64,000 bases of DNA from contig CAKTZA010000012.1 of assembly GCA_934635045.1 (NCBI GenBank), forward strand, positions 1-64,000, written 5' to 3'. Source of the stretch: an uncultured Kiritimatiellota bacterium. Lineage in GTDB: Bacteria > Verrucomicrobiota > Kiritimatiellia > RFP12 > UBA1067. This document shows positions 52,440 to 60,438 of this stretch, in pieces; position 1 is the first letter of the stretch; the number at the start of each line of letters is the position of its first letter. Position numbers and translations under genes: made by a program. The notes under the pieces were generated by a model, which saw only the letters and a list, made by a program, of their open reading frames with translations, was not told where the DNA came from and made no database searches.

Positions 52440-53198
52440 ATGTCAGAAACACTTCTCCAGATCCGGGATCTGCGCAAGTCCTTCGGGCACCTCGAAGTCC
52501 TCAAGGGGCTTTCGACGGACATCCGCGCGGGCGAGGTCGTCGTCATGATCGGCCCGTCCGGCGGCGGCAAGTCGACGTTCCTCCGCTGCATGAACCTTCT
52601 CGAACAGCCGACCGAGGGCTCGATCGTCTTCGACGGCACGGACATCGTCCGGGCGGACGAGGCGACGAAGAACCGCCTCCGCAGCGAGATGGGGATGGTC
52701 TTCCAGCACTTCAACCTCTTCCCGCACCTCTCGATCCTCGACAACATCACGCTGGCGCCGCGCCTCGTGCGCGGCAAGTCGAAGGACGTCGCGGAGCGCG
52801 AGGCGCGCGCCCTCCTCGACCGCGTGGGCCTCGCCGACAAGGCGGCGGCCTATCCGCAGCAGCTTTCGGGCGGCCAGAAGCAGCGCGTCGCGATCGTCCG
52901 CTCGCTCGCGATGGAGCCGAAGGTGATGCTCTTCGACGAGCCGACGTCCGCGCTCGACCCGGAGATGGTCGGCGAAGTGCTCGACGTCATGAAGGATCTC
53001 GCGAAGAACGGCATGACGATGGTCGTCGTCACGCACGAGATGCGCTTCGCCCGCGACGTGGCGAGTCGCGTCCTCTTCCTCGAAGGCGGCACGATTTCCG
53101 CCGAGGGCGCGCCGGACGAGATCTTCGGGCGGAAGCATGAAGGGCGTCTCGGCGAATTCCTCGGCAAGATCCAAGGCGAACTCAACTCCACAAACTAA
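52440..53198 (+). CDS. glnQ: Polar amino-acid ABC transporter ATP-binding protein (GlnQ family)
   Basis: 252 aa. Walker A IGPSGGGKSTFLRCMNLLE, Q-loop GMVFQHFNLFPHL, ABC signature LSGGQKQRVAIVRSLAM, Walker B VMLFDEPTSALDPE, and the H-loop in VVVTHEMRFARDVA are all intact, so the protein should be an active ATPase. The family drives import of glutamine, arginine, histidine or similar amino acids. The binding protein and permease follow at 13 and 10 bp. Confidence 0.93.
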   Translation: MSETLLQIRDLRKSFGHLEVLKGLSTDIRAGEVVVMIGPSGGGKSTFLRCMNLLEQPTEGSIVFDGTDIVRADEATKNRLRSEMGMVFQHFNLFPHLSILDNITLAPRLVRGKSKDVAEREARALLDRVGLADKAAAYPQQLSGGQKQRVAIVRSLAMEPKVMLFDEPTSALDPEMVGEVLDVMKDLAKNGMTMVVVTHEMRFARDVASRVLFLEGGTISAEGAPDEIFGRKHEGRLGEFLGKIQGELNSTN

Positions 53199-53210
53199 GG
53201 AAACACAGAA

Positions 53211-53996
53211 ATGAAGAAACTCATGTCCCTCGCCGTCGCGGCCCTCGCGCTCGCCGGCTGCTCCCAACGATCCACCCTCACGGACGGCAAGTTCATCGTC
53301 GGCTTCGACGCCGAGTTCCCGCCCTACGGCTTCAAGGAGGGTTCCGAATACAAGGGCTTTGACCTCGACCTCGCCCGCGAGGTGTGCGCCCGTCGCGGCT
53401 GGACGTTCGTCGCGTGTCCGATCAACTGGGACGCGAAGGACATGCAGCTCAACTCGGCGAAGATCGACTGCATCTGGAACGGCTTCACCATGCAGAGCCG
53501 CGAAAACGACTACGAGTGGAGCCCGGCCTACGTCGACAACTCGCAGGTCGTGCTCGTGAAGGCCGGCTCGCCGGTCAAGGCGCTCAAGGACCTTGCGGGC
53601 AAGACGGTCGCCGTGCAGACCGACACGCCCGTCCAGAAGGCCCTGTCGGGCAAGGACGAGGAGAAGCCCGCCGTCGCCGCGCTCGGCAAGACCTTCAAGG
53701 AGCTGCGCGTCACGGCCGACTACAACTCCGCCGTCATGGCGCTGGAGTCCGGTGCGGTCGACGCGGTCGCGCTCGACGTCGGCGTCGCGAAGAAGAAGAT
53801 GGCCGACATGCCCGGCAAGTTCGTGCAGCTCGACGAGATCGTCATGAAGGAAACCTTCGGCATCGGCTTCAAGAAGGGCAACGTTTCGCTGCGCGACCAG
53901 GTCGTCGAGACCTTCCGCGCGATGGTCGCCGACGGCACGGCCGCGAAGATCTCCGCGAAGTGGTTCGACGGCAAGGACGTCATCATTCTCCGCTGA
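53211..53996 (+). CDS. Amino-acid ABC transporter substrate-binding lipoprotein
   Basis: 261 aa. The N-terminus MKKLMSLAVAALALAGC is a lipoprotein signal with lipobox LAGC. The SBP_bac_3 fold is clear: GKFIVGFDAEFPPYGFKEG, YKGFDLDLAREVCARRGW, then NGFTMQSRENDYEWSPAYVDN and LAGKTVAVQTDTPVQKAL. It would deliver a polar amino acid to the permease encoded next; the ligand cannot be assigned. Confidence 0.92.
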   Translation: MKKLMSLAVAALALAGCSQRSTLTDGKFIVGFDAEFPPYGFKEGSEYKGFDLDLAREVCARRGWTFVACPINWDAKDMQLNSAKIDCIWNGFTMQSRENDYEWSPAYVDNSQVVLVKAGSPVKALKDLAGKTVAVQTDTPVQKALSGKDEEKPAVAALGKTFKELRVTADYNSAVMALESGAVDAVALDVGVAKKKMADMPGKFVQLDEIVMKETFGIGFKKGNVSLRDQVVETFRAMVADGTAAKISAKWFDGKDVIILR

Positions 53997-54005
53997 CCGC
54001 TTGCG

Positions 54006-54656
54006 ATGGGCCTTGCGTCACTGCTCGTTGACCTGCTGAAGGGGCTGGGCGTCTCCGTCGAGCTCTTTCTCCTGACGCTCGTCTTCGCGCTGCCGCTCGG
54101 CCTGCTCGTCGCGTTCGGGCGGATGTCGAAGAACTTCGTCGTCCGCCAGACGTGCCGCATCTACATCTCGGTGCTGCGCGGCACGCCGCTCATGCTGCAG
54201 CTGCTGTTCGTCTACTTCGGGCCGTACTACCTCTTCCGCGTGTCGCTCTCCGGCTATTCGCCGTTCGTCGGGGCCATCGTCGCGTTTGCGCTCAACTACG
54301 CGGCCTATTTCGCCGAGATCTACCGCGCGGGCATCGAGTCGATCGAGCCGGGGCAGTACGAGGCGTCGGCGTCGCTCGGCCTCGGGCGCGCCCGCACGTT
54401 CGCGCACGTGATCTTCCCGCAGGTCGTCAAGCGCATCATCCCGCCGGTCACGAACGAGGTGATCACGCTCGTGAAGGACACGTCGCTCGCGTTCACGCTC
54501 TCGGTGATGGAGATGTTCACCGTCGCCAAGATGGCGGCCGCCGCGAACACGACGATGGCGCCGCTCATCGCTGCCGGCGTCTTCTACTACGTCTTCAACG
54601 GCCTCGTCGCGTGGGCGATGGAGCGGTTGGAGCGGCATTACGCCTACTACGAGTAA
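54006..54656 (+). CDS. Amino-acid ABC transporter permease (HisM/GlnP family)
   Basis: 216 aa with about five membrane helices. It contains YISVLRGTPLMLQLLFVYFG, the conserved RGTP element of this family, and the cytoplasmic coupling loop YEASASLGLGRARTFAHVIF. Only one permease gene is present, so the channel is probably a homodimer. It completes the three-gene importer. Confidence 0.92.
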   Translation: MGLASLLVDLLKGLGVSVELFLLTLVFALPLGLLVAFGRMSKNFVVRQTCRIYISVLRGTPLMLQLLFVYFGPYYLFRVSLSGYSPFVGAIVAFALNYAAYFAEIYRAGIESIEPGQYEASASLGLGRARTFAHVIFPQVVKRIIPPVTNEVITLVKDTSLAFTLSVMEMFTVAKMAAAANTTMAPLIAAGVFYYVFNGLVAWAMERLERHYAYYE

Positions 54657-54693
54657 ACAGGCGAAAGGGGAAATCAATTTCAGGAGAAGCCAA

Positions 54694-55770
54694 ATGGACA
54701 AGCTTACGGAAATCAGCTGGGAGGACTATTCAAAGCTTTCGCTGGACGCCAAGCGTCCGTATCTCGAACGCGAGGAAGGGGACGGCCTGCCGTACCACAC
54801 GCTCTTCGCGCAGCAGTTCGACCGCGCGACGCTTGAACGGCTCTGCGCGCTCGCGAACCGCATCCGCTTCATCAACAAGTCGAAGGAGGGCGCGCTCTAC
54901 CTGAAGAACGTCCTCGCGCACAAGCGCGCGATGCTCTACTTCTCGCAGCCGAGCTCGCGCACGTTCCTCTCGCACCTCGCCGCCTGCCAGCTGCTCGGCA
55001 TCACGACGGGCAGCGTACGCGATGCGTCGACGTCGTCCGAGTTCAAGGGCGAGTCGAAGGAGGACTCGATCCGCACCTTCTCGTCGTACTTCGACATGAT
55101 CATCATGCGCAGCCCCGAACAGGGCCTCGCGGAGAAGATGGCGTGGGAACTCTCGAACTCGGATCGCCCGATTCCGATCCTGAACGCCGGTTCGGGCAAG
55201 GACCAGCACCCGACGCAGGCGCTCCTCGACATCTACACGCTGATGCGCTCGTTCGAGAAGTCGGGCGGCATCGACGGCAAGACCGTGACGTTCTGCGGCG
55301 ACCTCATGCGCGGGCGCACGGTGCGCTCGCTCTCCTACCTCCTCACGAACTTCCGGGACGTGAAGCAGGTCTTTGTCGCGCCGCAGGAGCTTCAGGTGCC
55401 GGCGGACGTCGTGATGATCCTCGCGAAGAAGGGCATCTCCTTCGAGGTGTGCGACAACCTGCGTGACGCGGTGAAGATCTCCGACGCGGTCTACATGACG
55501 CGCATCCAGGACGAGTGGGACTCGTCGAAGGGCGCGTCCGCGCGCATCGACACGTCGCGCTTCAAGTTCGGTGCGGAGGAGCTGAAGCTCCTGAAGCCGA
55601 CGGGCGCGATTCTCCATCCGCTGCCGCGCCGCGACGAGATCGCGACGTGCTGCGACCGCGACCCGCGCGCGATGTACTGGCGGCAGATGCGCAACGGCAT
55701 GTGGATCCGCGCGGCGCTCATCGCCGCGACGTTCGGCTTCGAGCGGACGATCATGGACTGCGGCTACTGA
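54694..55770 (+). CDS. pyrB: Aspartate carbamoyltransferase catalytic subunit
   Basis: 358 aa, second step of pyrimidine synthesis. The carbamoyl-phosphate loop is FSQPSSRTF (usual S-T-R-T-R; the last Arg is Phe here). The neighbouring-subunit loop SSEFKGESKEDSIRTF keeps the Lys. HPTQALLDIYT and LHPLPRRDEI are standard. YMTRIQDEWD carries the Arg and Gln that bind aspartate and separates it from ornithine carbamoyltransferases. No regulatory subunit gene is adjacent. It lies 37 bp after the permease gene, with AGGAGAAG upstream, perhaps in the same transcript. It is about 45 residues longer than the E. coli chain, mostly at the N-terminus. Confidence 0.88.
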   Translation: MDKLTEISWEDYSKLSLDAKRPYLEREEGDGLPYHTLFAQQFDRATLERLCALANRIRFINKSKEGALYLKNVLAHKRAMLYFSQPSSRTFLSHLAACQLLGITTGSVRDASTSSEFKGESKEDSIRTFSSYFDMIIMRSPEQGLAEKMAWELSNSDRPIPILNAGSGKDQHPTQALLDIYTLMRSFEKSGGIDGKTVTFCGDLMRGRTVRSLSYLLTNFRDVKQVFVAPQELQVPADVVMILAKKGISFEVCDNLRDAVKISDAVYMTRIQDEWDSSKGASARIDTSRFKFGAEELKLLKPTGAILHPLPRRDEIATCCDRDPRAMYWRQMRNGMWIRAALIAATFGFERTIMDCGY

Positions 55771-55777
55771 CGGGCGC

Positions 55778-56305
55778 ATGTCCTCCGCACAGGATCTCAT
55801 CTACGGTGCGCGCGTCGCGCACGTGCGCGAGCTCCAGACGGCGCTCGCGCAGGCCAAGGCCGAGAACGCGACATTGCGCGACGAGAACGCCGCGCTGAAG
55901 GCGCATCTCGACTTTGCGCTCCTGGCGGCGGAAGACCTGCGGAACCTGCCGCCTGAAGGGCGACTGGAAATCTGGGACGGATGGAATCTCGTTCTCGGCG
56001 CGACAAAGGCGGCGCCGGATCGCCGCGCGCTGATCGCCCAGGCGAATGATCGCCTGGCGCAGGCGGGTGCGGAGGCCCTGCGGATCTGGATTGTCTTCGA
56101 CGGCGCGGACGAGCGTGTGCGGCAGGAGGGGCGGTTGCGCGTTTCCTACACGGGCGGCCTGGGGGCGCATCGCGCGGATCGCCTCGTCGTCGCGTTTGTG
56201 CGCATGGCGGCCTACTTGGGGCTGGCGGATCGCCTGTCCGTCTGGACGCACGACAGGGATTTCGCGCGCGACGTGCGGCGGTACGCGGTCGCCGTGGCGC
56301 CGTAG
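55778..56305 (+). CDS. NYN/YacP-like PIN-domain protein with N-terminal coiled coil
   Basis: 175 aa, 7 bp after pyrB. Residues 10-50 form a coiled coil (ELQTALAQAKAENATLRDEN). The rest resembles the NYN (YacP-type) nuclease fold: EIWDGWNLVLGA with the first Asp, RIWIVFDGADE, RLRVSYTGGLGAHRADRLVV and VWTHDRDFARDV with the late acidic pair. YacP-like proteins act on RNA, for instance in rRNA maturation or decay. Its last 94 bp overlap the end of the AraC regulator gene on the other strand. Confidence 0.72.
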   Translation: MSSAQDLIYGARVAHVRELQTALAQAKAENATLRDENAALKAHLDFALLAAEDLRNLPPEGRLEIWDGWNLVLGATKAAPDRRALIAQANDRLAQAGAEALRIWIVFDGADERVRQEGRLRVSYTGGLGAHRADRLVVAFVRMAAYLGLADRLSVWTHDRDFARDVRRYAVAVAP

Positions 56306-57156
56306 GTCTGGCGGAACTGCGTCGCGAGGTGCTGCGCCGAGGCGTAGCCGAGGTCATGCGCAATGACGTAGATCGCGTCATTCGTCTCGGTCAGCCGTCG
56401 CCGGGCCTCTTCCAGTCGGCACTTCGCGAGATAGGCGTAGGGCGGCATGCCGATCACCTGGCGGAACAGCGCGGTGAAATGGCTTTCGGAGAGCTTGGCG
56501 TGCCGGGCGAGCTCGGCGACGGTGAAGCGGTGTGACGGACGCCGCGCGAGGATGCGGGCGATGTCCGAGATTTTGGCGAGCGACTTCAGGGTCGGGCGGT
56601 TGTCCGCCGACTGGATGGTGACCAGGAGGATCCGCAGGATCAGCGTTCGCAAGACGAGCGTGCGATAGGCGCCGCGCGGCAGTTCGGACGAGGCCCTGAA
56701 GACGTCGCGGAAGAGTTCGCGCATGGAGGGGTTGACGGCGAAGTCGTGGGCCTTGATGGCGGCGAGGCGCTTCACGAGCGCGTCTGTCTCGCGCGCGGAA
56801 AGCCCGAGCACCGTCCGTCCCTTGTGCGGATAGCGGAAGAAGAGCCAGTACATCCGCATGCCCTTGTGGTTCGTCGTGAGGCGGTGGCGGTCGCCGGGCT
56901 GGGTGAGGAAGACGTTGTTCGGCATCAATGTGTACGTCCGTCCCTCGCAGTCGAACACGAGCGAGCCGCGCGAGCAGAAGCAGAGTTCGATGCAGCCCTC
57001 GTGCACATGTTCCGGCAGGGCCTGCCAGTTGGTCTTGTAGAGGCTGTGGCTGATGGCGGGAATGCCGTCGATGCCGTCCTCTTCAGGCGAGAGGATGAGC
57101 TGCTCGCTCGTGATGTCCGCCTGTGTCGGCAGTTTCTGTGTCGTGTTCGTGCCCAT
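56212..57156 (-). CDS. AraC-family transcriptional regulator with cupin sensor
   Basis: 314 aa from the ATG at 57156 (a further upstream ATG at 57201 lies in the promoter). The N-terminal cupin (about 40-120) has LPEHVHEGCIELCFCSRGSL. The C-terminal double HTH (about 205-300) has FTVAELARHAKLSESHFTAL and AIYVIAHDLGYASAQHLATQ. It is divergent from the aldolase operon, so it probably controls the sugar-acid module. Its promoter carries the same inverted repeat as the unknown gene at 9181-10413. Confidence 0.88.
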   Translation of the reverse strand: MGTNTTQKLPTQADITSEQLILSPEEDGIDGIPAISHSLYKTNWQALPEHVHEGCIELCFCSRGSLVFDCEGRTYTLMPNNVFLTQPGDRHRLTTNHKGMRMYWLFFRYPHKGRTVLGLSARETDALVKRLAAIKAHDFAVNPSMRELFRDVFRASSELPRGAYRTLVLRTLILRILLVTIQSADNRPTLKSLAKISDIARILARRPSHRFTVAELARHAKLSESHFTALFRQVIGMPPYAYLAKCRLEEARRRLTETNDAIYVIAHDLGYASAQHLATQFRQTYGATATAYRRTSRAKSLSCVQTDRRSASPK

Positions 57157-57201
57157 GTGTCGCGCGCCCTTCCGGCGCGGCATCCGCGCCTTTTGCCGCA
57201 C

Positions 57202-57207
57202 AGTATA
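57202..57207 (-). promoter_or_regulatory. -10 box of the AraC-type regulator gene (TATACT)
   Basis: The minus strand reads ATGGTATACTG about 45 bp upstream of the ATG at 57156 and 7 bp from the inverted repeat at 57215-57240. Confidence 0.6.
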
Positions 57208-57214
57208 CCATAAA

Positions 57215-57240
57215 TGAGAATCCTCTGCGGAAAATTCTCA
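57215..57240. promoter_or_regulatory. Inverted repeat TGAGAAT-N12-ATTCTCA, probable operator (second copy)
   Basis: Arms at 57215-57221 and 57234-57240, spacer ending TGCGGAAA. Position relative to the minus-strand -10 is identical to the copy at 10576-10601. The CAATTATCG box of the divergent promoter starts 21 bp further on. Confidence 0.68.
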
Positions 57241-57260
57241 ACTGGGATTAGTTCAAAAAA

Positions 57261-57319
57261 CAATTATCGTCTGAAATTGCACGTATCGCGAATACGCCGA
57301 GGAGGGAATTTGGTACACT
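57261..57319 (+). promoter_or_regulatory. Promoter module: CAATTATCGTC box, ACGTATCGCG, TACACT
   Basis: CAATTATCGTC (57261) lies 53 bp upstream of the -10 TACACT (57314-57319), with ACGTATCGCG between, as in the modules at 10635 and 14079. It drives the aldolase operon (ATG 57356, AAGGAGG upstream). Confidence 0.65.
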
Positions 57320-57355
57320 ATTGCAACTCCCATCAACGAAGGAGGAGAACGGAGC

Positions 57356-58114
57356 ATGGAAATCAAGAATCGACTGTTTGACAACTTGAAGGCGGGGAAG
57401 ACGTCCGTCGGCTGCGTCGTGACGATGAGCGACCTCATCGTGAGCGAACTCGCGGGCGACTGCGGCATGGACTTCTGCTGGATCGATGCGGAGCATGCGC
57501 CGCACACGGTCCAGGACGTGCAGCGGCACCTGGTCGCCTTGCGCGGCACGGGCTGCGCGGGGCTTGTGCGCGTCCGGGCCGACGAGCCGATGCTGATCAA
57601 GCCGTATCTCGACCTCGCGCCGGACGGCATCATCGTGCCGATGGTCAACACGCCCGAACTCGCCGAGGCGGCCGTCGCGGCGTGCCGCTATCCGCCGACG
57701 GGCGTGCGCGGCTGTGGCGTCCGCCGCGCGGTGCGCTACGGCGCCGTCGATTTCTTCGACTACGTGAAGGCGTCCGAGACGTGGCCGCTCGTCATCTGCC
57801 AGATCGAGCACATTGACGCGGTGAAGAACCTCGACAAGATCCTGAAGGTTCCCGGCGTCGACTCCTTCTGCATCGGCCCGTGCGACCTCTCCGGCTCGAT
57901 GGGCATCCTGAACCGGATGGACGATCCCGAACTCAACCGGGTGATCGACGAGATCGCCCTGAAGATCAAGAAGGCCGGCAAGATCCTCGGCACGGCGGCG
58001 GGCGACTTCCCGCGCTGGAAGGCGCGCGGCGTCGACTGGTTCGCCGGCACGAGCGACTGGGGCGCGATGGCGGCGGGACTCCGCGCGTTCCGCACGGCCT
58101 GCGAACAGGCGTAA
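57356..58114 (+). CDS. HpcH/HpaI-family class II aldolase
   Basis: 252 aa. The family splits 2-keto-3-deoxy sugar acids, or 4-hydroxy-2-oxo acids, into pyruvate and an aldehyde with a divalent metal. Key parts are visible: CWIDAEHAP with the catalytic His, LVRVRADEP with the phosphate/carboxylate Arg, the metal ligands Glu in CQIEHID and Asp in GPCDLSGS. The ATG at 57356 has AAGGAGGAGA upstream. It is the first gene of an operon with a 2-hydroxyacid dehydrogenase and a sugar transporter, pointing to sugar-acid breakdown. Confidence 0.9.
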   Translation: MEIKNRLFDNLKAGKTSVGCVVTMSDLIVSELAGDCGMDFCWIDAEHAPHTVQDVQRHLVALRGTGCAGLVRVRADEPMLIKPYLDLAPDGIIVPMVNTPELAEAAVAACRYPPTGVRGCGVRRAVRYGAVDFFDYVKASETWPLVICQIEHIDAVKNLDKILKVPGVDSFCIGPCDLSGSMGILNRMDDPELNRVIDEIALKIKKAGKILGTAAGDFPRWKARGVDWFAGTSDWGAMAAGLRAFRTACEQA

Positions 58115-58130
58115 GGGGGGCGAATCGGAA

Positions 58131-59042
58131 ATGAGAAAAGTCAGATTGGTGACGAGCGGCGAGGCGCGGCTGCCGGCCGGGACGGCGGACGAGCTGCGCA
58201 CGTTCTGCGACTTCAGGGCGCAGCGGTGCGAGACGCCGGAGTCGTTGCTTGCGACGTTCCCGGATGCGGAAGTGCTCTGGATGTTCGGGCCGAACCTGTG
58301 CCTGAAGCCCGAAGCCCTGGAGAAGATGCCGTCCGTCCGGGCGCTGCTGCGTTCGGGTTCGGGGCTGGACGCGCTGCCCTGCGACTGGGCGAAGGCGCAT
58401 GGCATCGGCGTCTACAACACGCCGGAGTCCATCGCCGAAAGCGTCGCGGAGCATGCGGTCGCGCTGCTCGTCAGCTACATCCGCCAGATTCCGCAGTACA
58501 ACGCGCGGGCGAAGGCCGGCTACGCATGGGGCAAGGTCGAGGGGATGGACTGGCACATCTCGCATCGCACGCTTGGGCTGATCGGCTACGGCAACATTGC
58601 GCGGCGCGTCGAGAGGATGATGAGAGGCTTCGACATGAAGGCACTGCACTACGACCCGTTTGCGCCGGATTCGACCGACCTCGACACGCTGCTCGCCGAA
58701 TCGGACTACGTGAGCGTCCACTGTCCGCTGACGCCCGAGACGAAAGGGCTCATCGACGCGCGGCGGCTGAAGCTGATGAAGCCGCACGCGATTCTCGTCA
58801 ATACGAGCCGGGGGCCTGTCATCGACGAGGAGGCGCTGGCGGACGCGCTTGACGCGGGGACGATTGGCGGCGCGGCGATTGACGTCATGTGCGACGAGCC
58901 GCCGGACGTGAAGAGCCGCCTCCTCCAGCATCCGAAATGCCTCGTCACGCCGCACGTCGCGGCGTTCTCGTGCGACTTCGAGAAGAACTTCTTCGCGGCG
59001 TCCGTCGCGAAGATCCGCCAGATCTGCGAGAGCCTGAGCTGA
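58131..59042 (+). CDS. D-2-hydroxyacid dehydrogenase
   Basis: 303 aa, NAD(P)-dependent. The Rossmann motif is LGLIGYGNIARRVERMM (about 147-163). The catalytic Arg is in NTSRGPVIDEEAL, the Glu in CDEPPDVKS and the His in VTPHVAAFS. Enzymes of this family reduce glyoxylate, hydroxypyruvate or tartronate semialdehyde; the last would arise from the aldolase upstream if it acts on 2-keto-3-deoxyglucarate. The gene lies 16 bp after the aldolase and 4 bp before the transporter. Confidence 0.88.
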   Translation: MRKVRLVTSGEARLPAGTADELRTFCDFRAQRCETPESLLATFPDAEVLWMFGPNLCLKPEALEKMPSVRALLRSGSGLDALPCDWAKAHGIGVYNTPESIAESVAEHAVALLVSYIRQIPQYNARAKAGYAWGKVEGMDWHISHRTLGLIGYGNIARRVERMMRGFDMKALHYDPFAPDSTDLDTLLAESDYVSVHCPLTPETKGLIDARRLKLMKPHAILVNTSRGPVIDEEALADALDAGTIGGAAIDVMCDEPPDVKSRLLQHPKCLVTPHVAAFSCDFEKNFFAASVAKIRQICESLS

Positions 59043-59046
59043 AGAC

Positions 59047-60372
59047 ATGTTTCGCTCCGTCCGTTTTCTCCTGTGGGTCGGCGGTCTCGGCGGCCTCCTC
59101 TGCGGCATCGACTTCGGCATCATCGCCGTGGCGCTGCCGTACGTCCGGTCGCTCGCGCTCTACACGGACGCGCAGGTCGGCTGGATTGTCGGCGGCGTGA
59201 TGCTGGGCGGCCTCGTGGCGTCCGCCGTCGGCGGCGTCCTCTGCGACCGGCTGGGGCGGCGGACGACGCTTGTGCTCGCGGCGGCGTTCTTCCTTGTGGC
59301 GATTCCGACCATCTGCCTGTCGGGGCGCAGCTTTGCCGTCATCCTGACGGGGCGCGTCCTGCAGGGCGTGAGCTGCGGACTGCTCGGCCTTGCGATGCCG
59401 CTCTATCTCGCCGAGGTCCTGCCGGCTGACCGACGCGGCAAGGGCACGGCGATCTTCCAGCTCTTTCTCGGCATCGGCCTCGTGCTCGCGGCGGCGTCCG
59501 GCATCGCGCTCGCGCACGTCTTCGGCGCGGCAGACGCGGCGGCGGAGCTGGTCGGCGACGCGGCGAAGGCGCAGGCGTGGCGCGCGAGCTTCTGGTGGAC
59601 GCTGCTGCCGGGAACGTTGCTGTTCGTCTGCGCGGCCGTCGCGCCCGAATCGCCTGCGTGGCGCAAGGGGCGGGAGAACGGACAGCAGGCCAAGGACGCC
59701 GGACATCGAATCGCGCATGACGGGCAAACGCTGTTCCAGCGCCGCTATGTCGTGCCGTTTCTTCTGGCGCTCGCGGTGCTGACGCTCAACAAGCTCATCG
59801 GATTCGGGTGCGTCGTGCCGTATGCGGTCGTCCTCTTCCAGAAAGCGGGGCTGTCGGGCGTCTGGGGGAACGCGGGCGACTGTGCGATCAAGGCGCTCAA
59901 CCTCGGTGTGACGCTGCTCGTCGTCGGCTTGGTCGAGAGGAAGGGCCGCACCTTCCTCCTGCGTGTCGGGACGGCGGGGCTGACCGTTGCGCTGGCGGTC
60001 ATCGGCGTCCTGTTCCTCGCGCTGGCGCGCGGGTGGCTCGCGCCTTCGTTCGGGACGGGCTGCCTGACGCTGGCGGCGTTCCTGGCGCTCGTCTTCTTCT
60101 ATGCGTTCGGGCCGGGCGTCTGCGTCTGGCTCGTCCTCTCGGAGCTCATGCCGTCGCGAATTCGCGCGAACGGGATGGCGATTGCGCTCTTTTCGAACCA
60201 GTTCGTCGCGTGGGCGCTCGCGTCGGTCTTCCTGCCGCTGACGAACGTTGCCGGGTTCGGGCCGGTCTTCCTCTTCTTCGCGCTGATGGGCGTTCTCTAT
60301 TTCGCGACGGTGCGGCTCATCCCGGAGACGAAGGGCAAGTCACTGGACGAGCTTGAGAACCTTTTCGCCTGA
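59047..60372 (+). CDS. MFS sugar-porter-family transporter
   Basis: 441 aa with 12 predicted membrane helices. Family marks: LLCGIDFGIIAVALPYVRSL in TM1, GGVLCDRLGRRTTL, AMPLYLAEVLPADRRGKGTA, VAPESPAWRKG, SELMPSRIRANGMAIALFSN and the terminal PETKGKSLDELENLF. It probably imports the sugar or sugar acid handled by the aldolase and dehydrogenase of the same operon. Confidence 0.87.
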   Translation: MFRSVRFLLWVGGLGGLLCGIDFGIIAVALPYVRSLALYTDAQVGWIVGGVMLGGLVASAVGGVLCDRLGRRTTLVLAAAFFLVAIPTICLSGRSFAVILTGRVLQGVSCGLLGLAMPLYLAEVLPADRRGKGTAIFQLFLGIGLVLAAASGIALAHVFGAADAAAELVGDAAKAQAWRASFWWTLLPGTLLFVCAAVAPESPAWRKGRENGQQAKDAGHRIAHDGQTLFQRRYVVPFLLALAVLTLNKLIGFGCVVPYAVVLFQKAGLSGVWGNAGDCAIKALNLGVTLLVVGLVERKGRTFLLRVGTAGLTVALAVIGVLFLALARGWLAPSFGTGCLTLAAFLALVFFYAFGPGVCVWLVLSELMPSRIRANGMAIALFSNQFVAWALASVFLPLTNVAGFGPVFLFFALMGVLYFATVRLIPETKGKSLDELENLFA

Positions 60373-60423
60373 CGGCAGGGCCGAACGGCGGCGTAGGAGT
60401 GGAACGAACACCCGTTTTTTTGG

Positions 60424-60429
60424 TATAAT
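60424..60429 (+). promoter_or_regulatory. -10 box (TGGTATAAT) of metG
   Basis: TTTTGGTATAATTTCCC lies nine bases before the ATG at 60439. The transcript would start two or three bases before the ATG: a leaderless mRNA for an essential gene. Confidence 0.62.
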
Positions 60430-60438
60430 TTCCCGTCA

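Noticed and set aside
53985..53996. C-terminal VIILR of the amino-acid-binding lipoprotein as a third sorting tail
   Set aside because: It is an N-terminally anchored lipoprotein; the similarity is four or five residues at the normal end of the domain.
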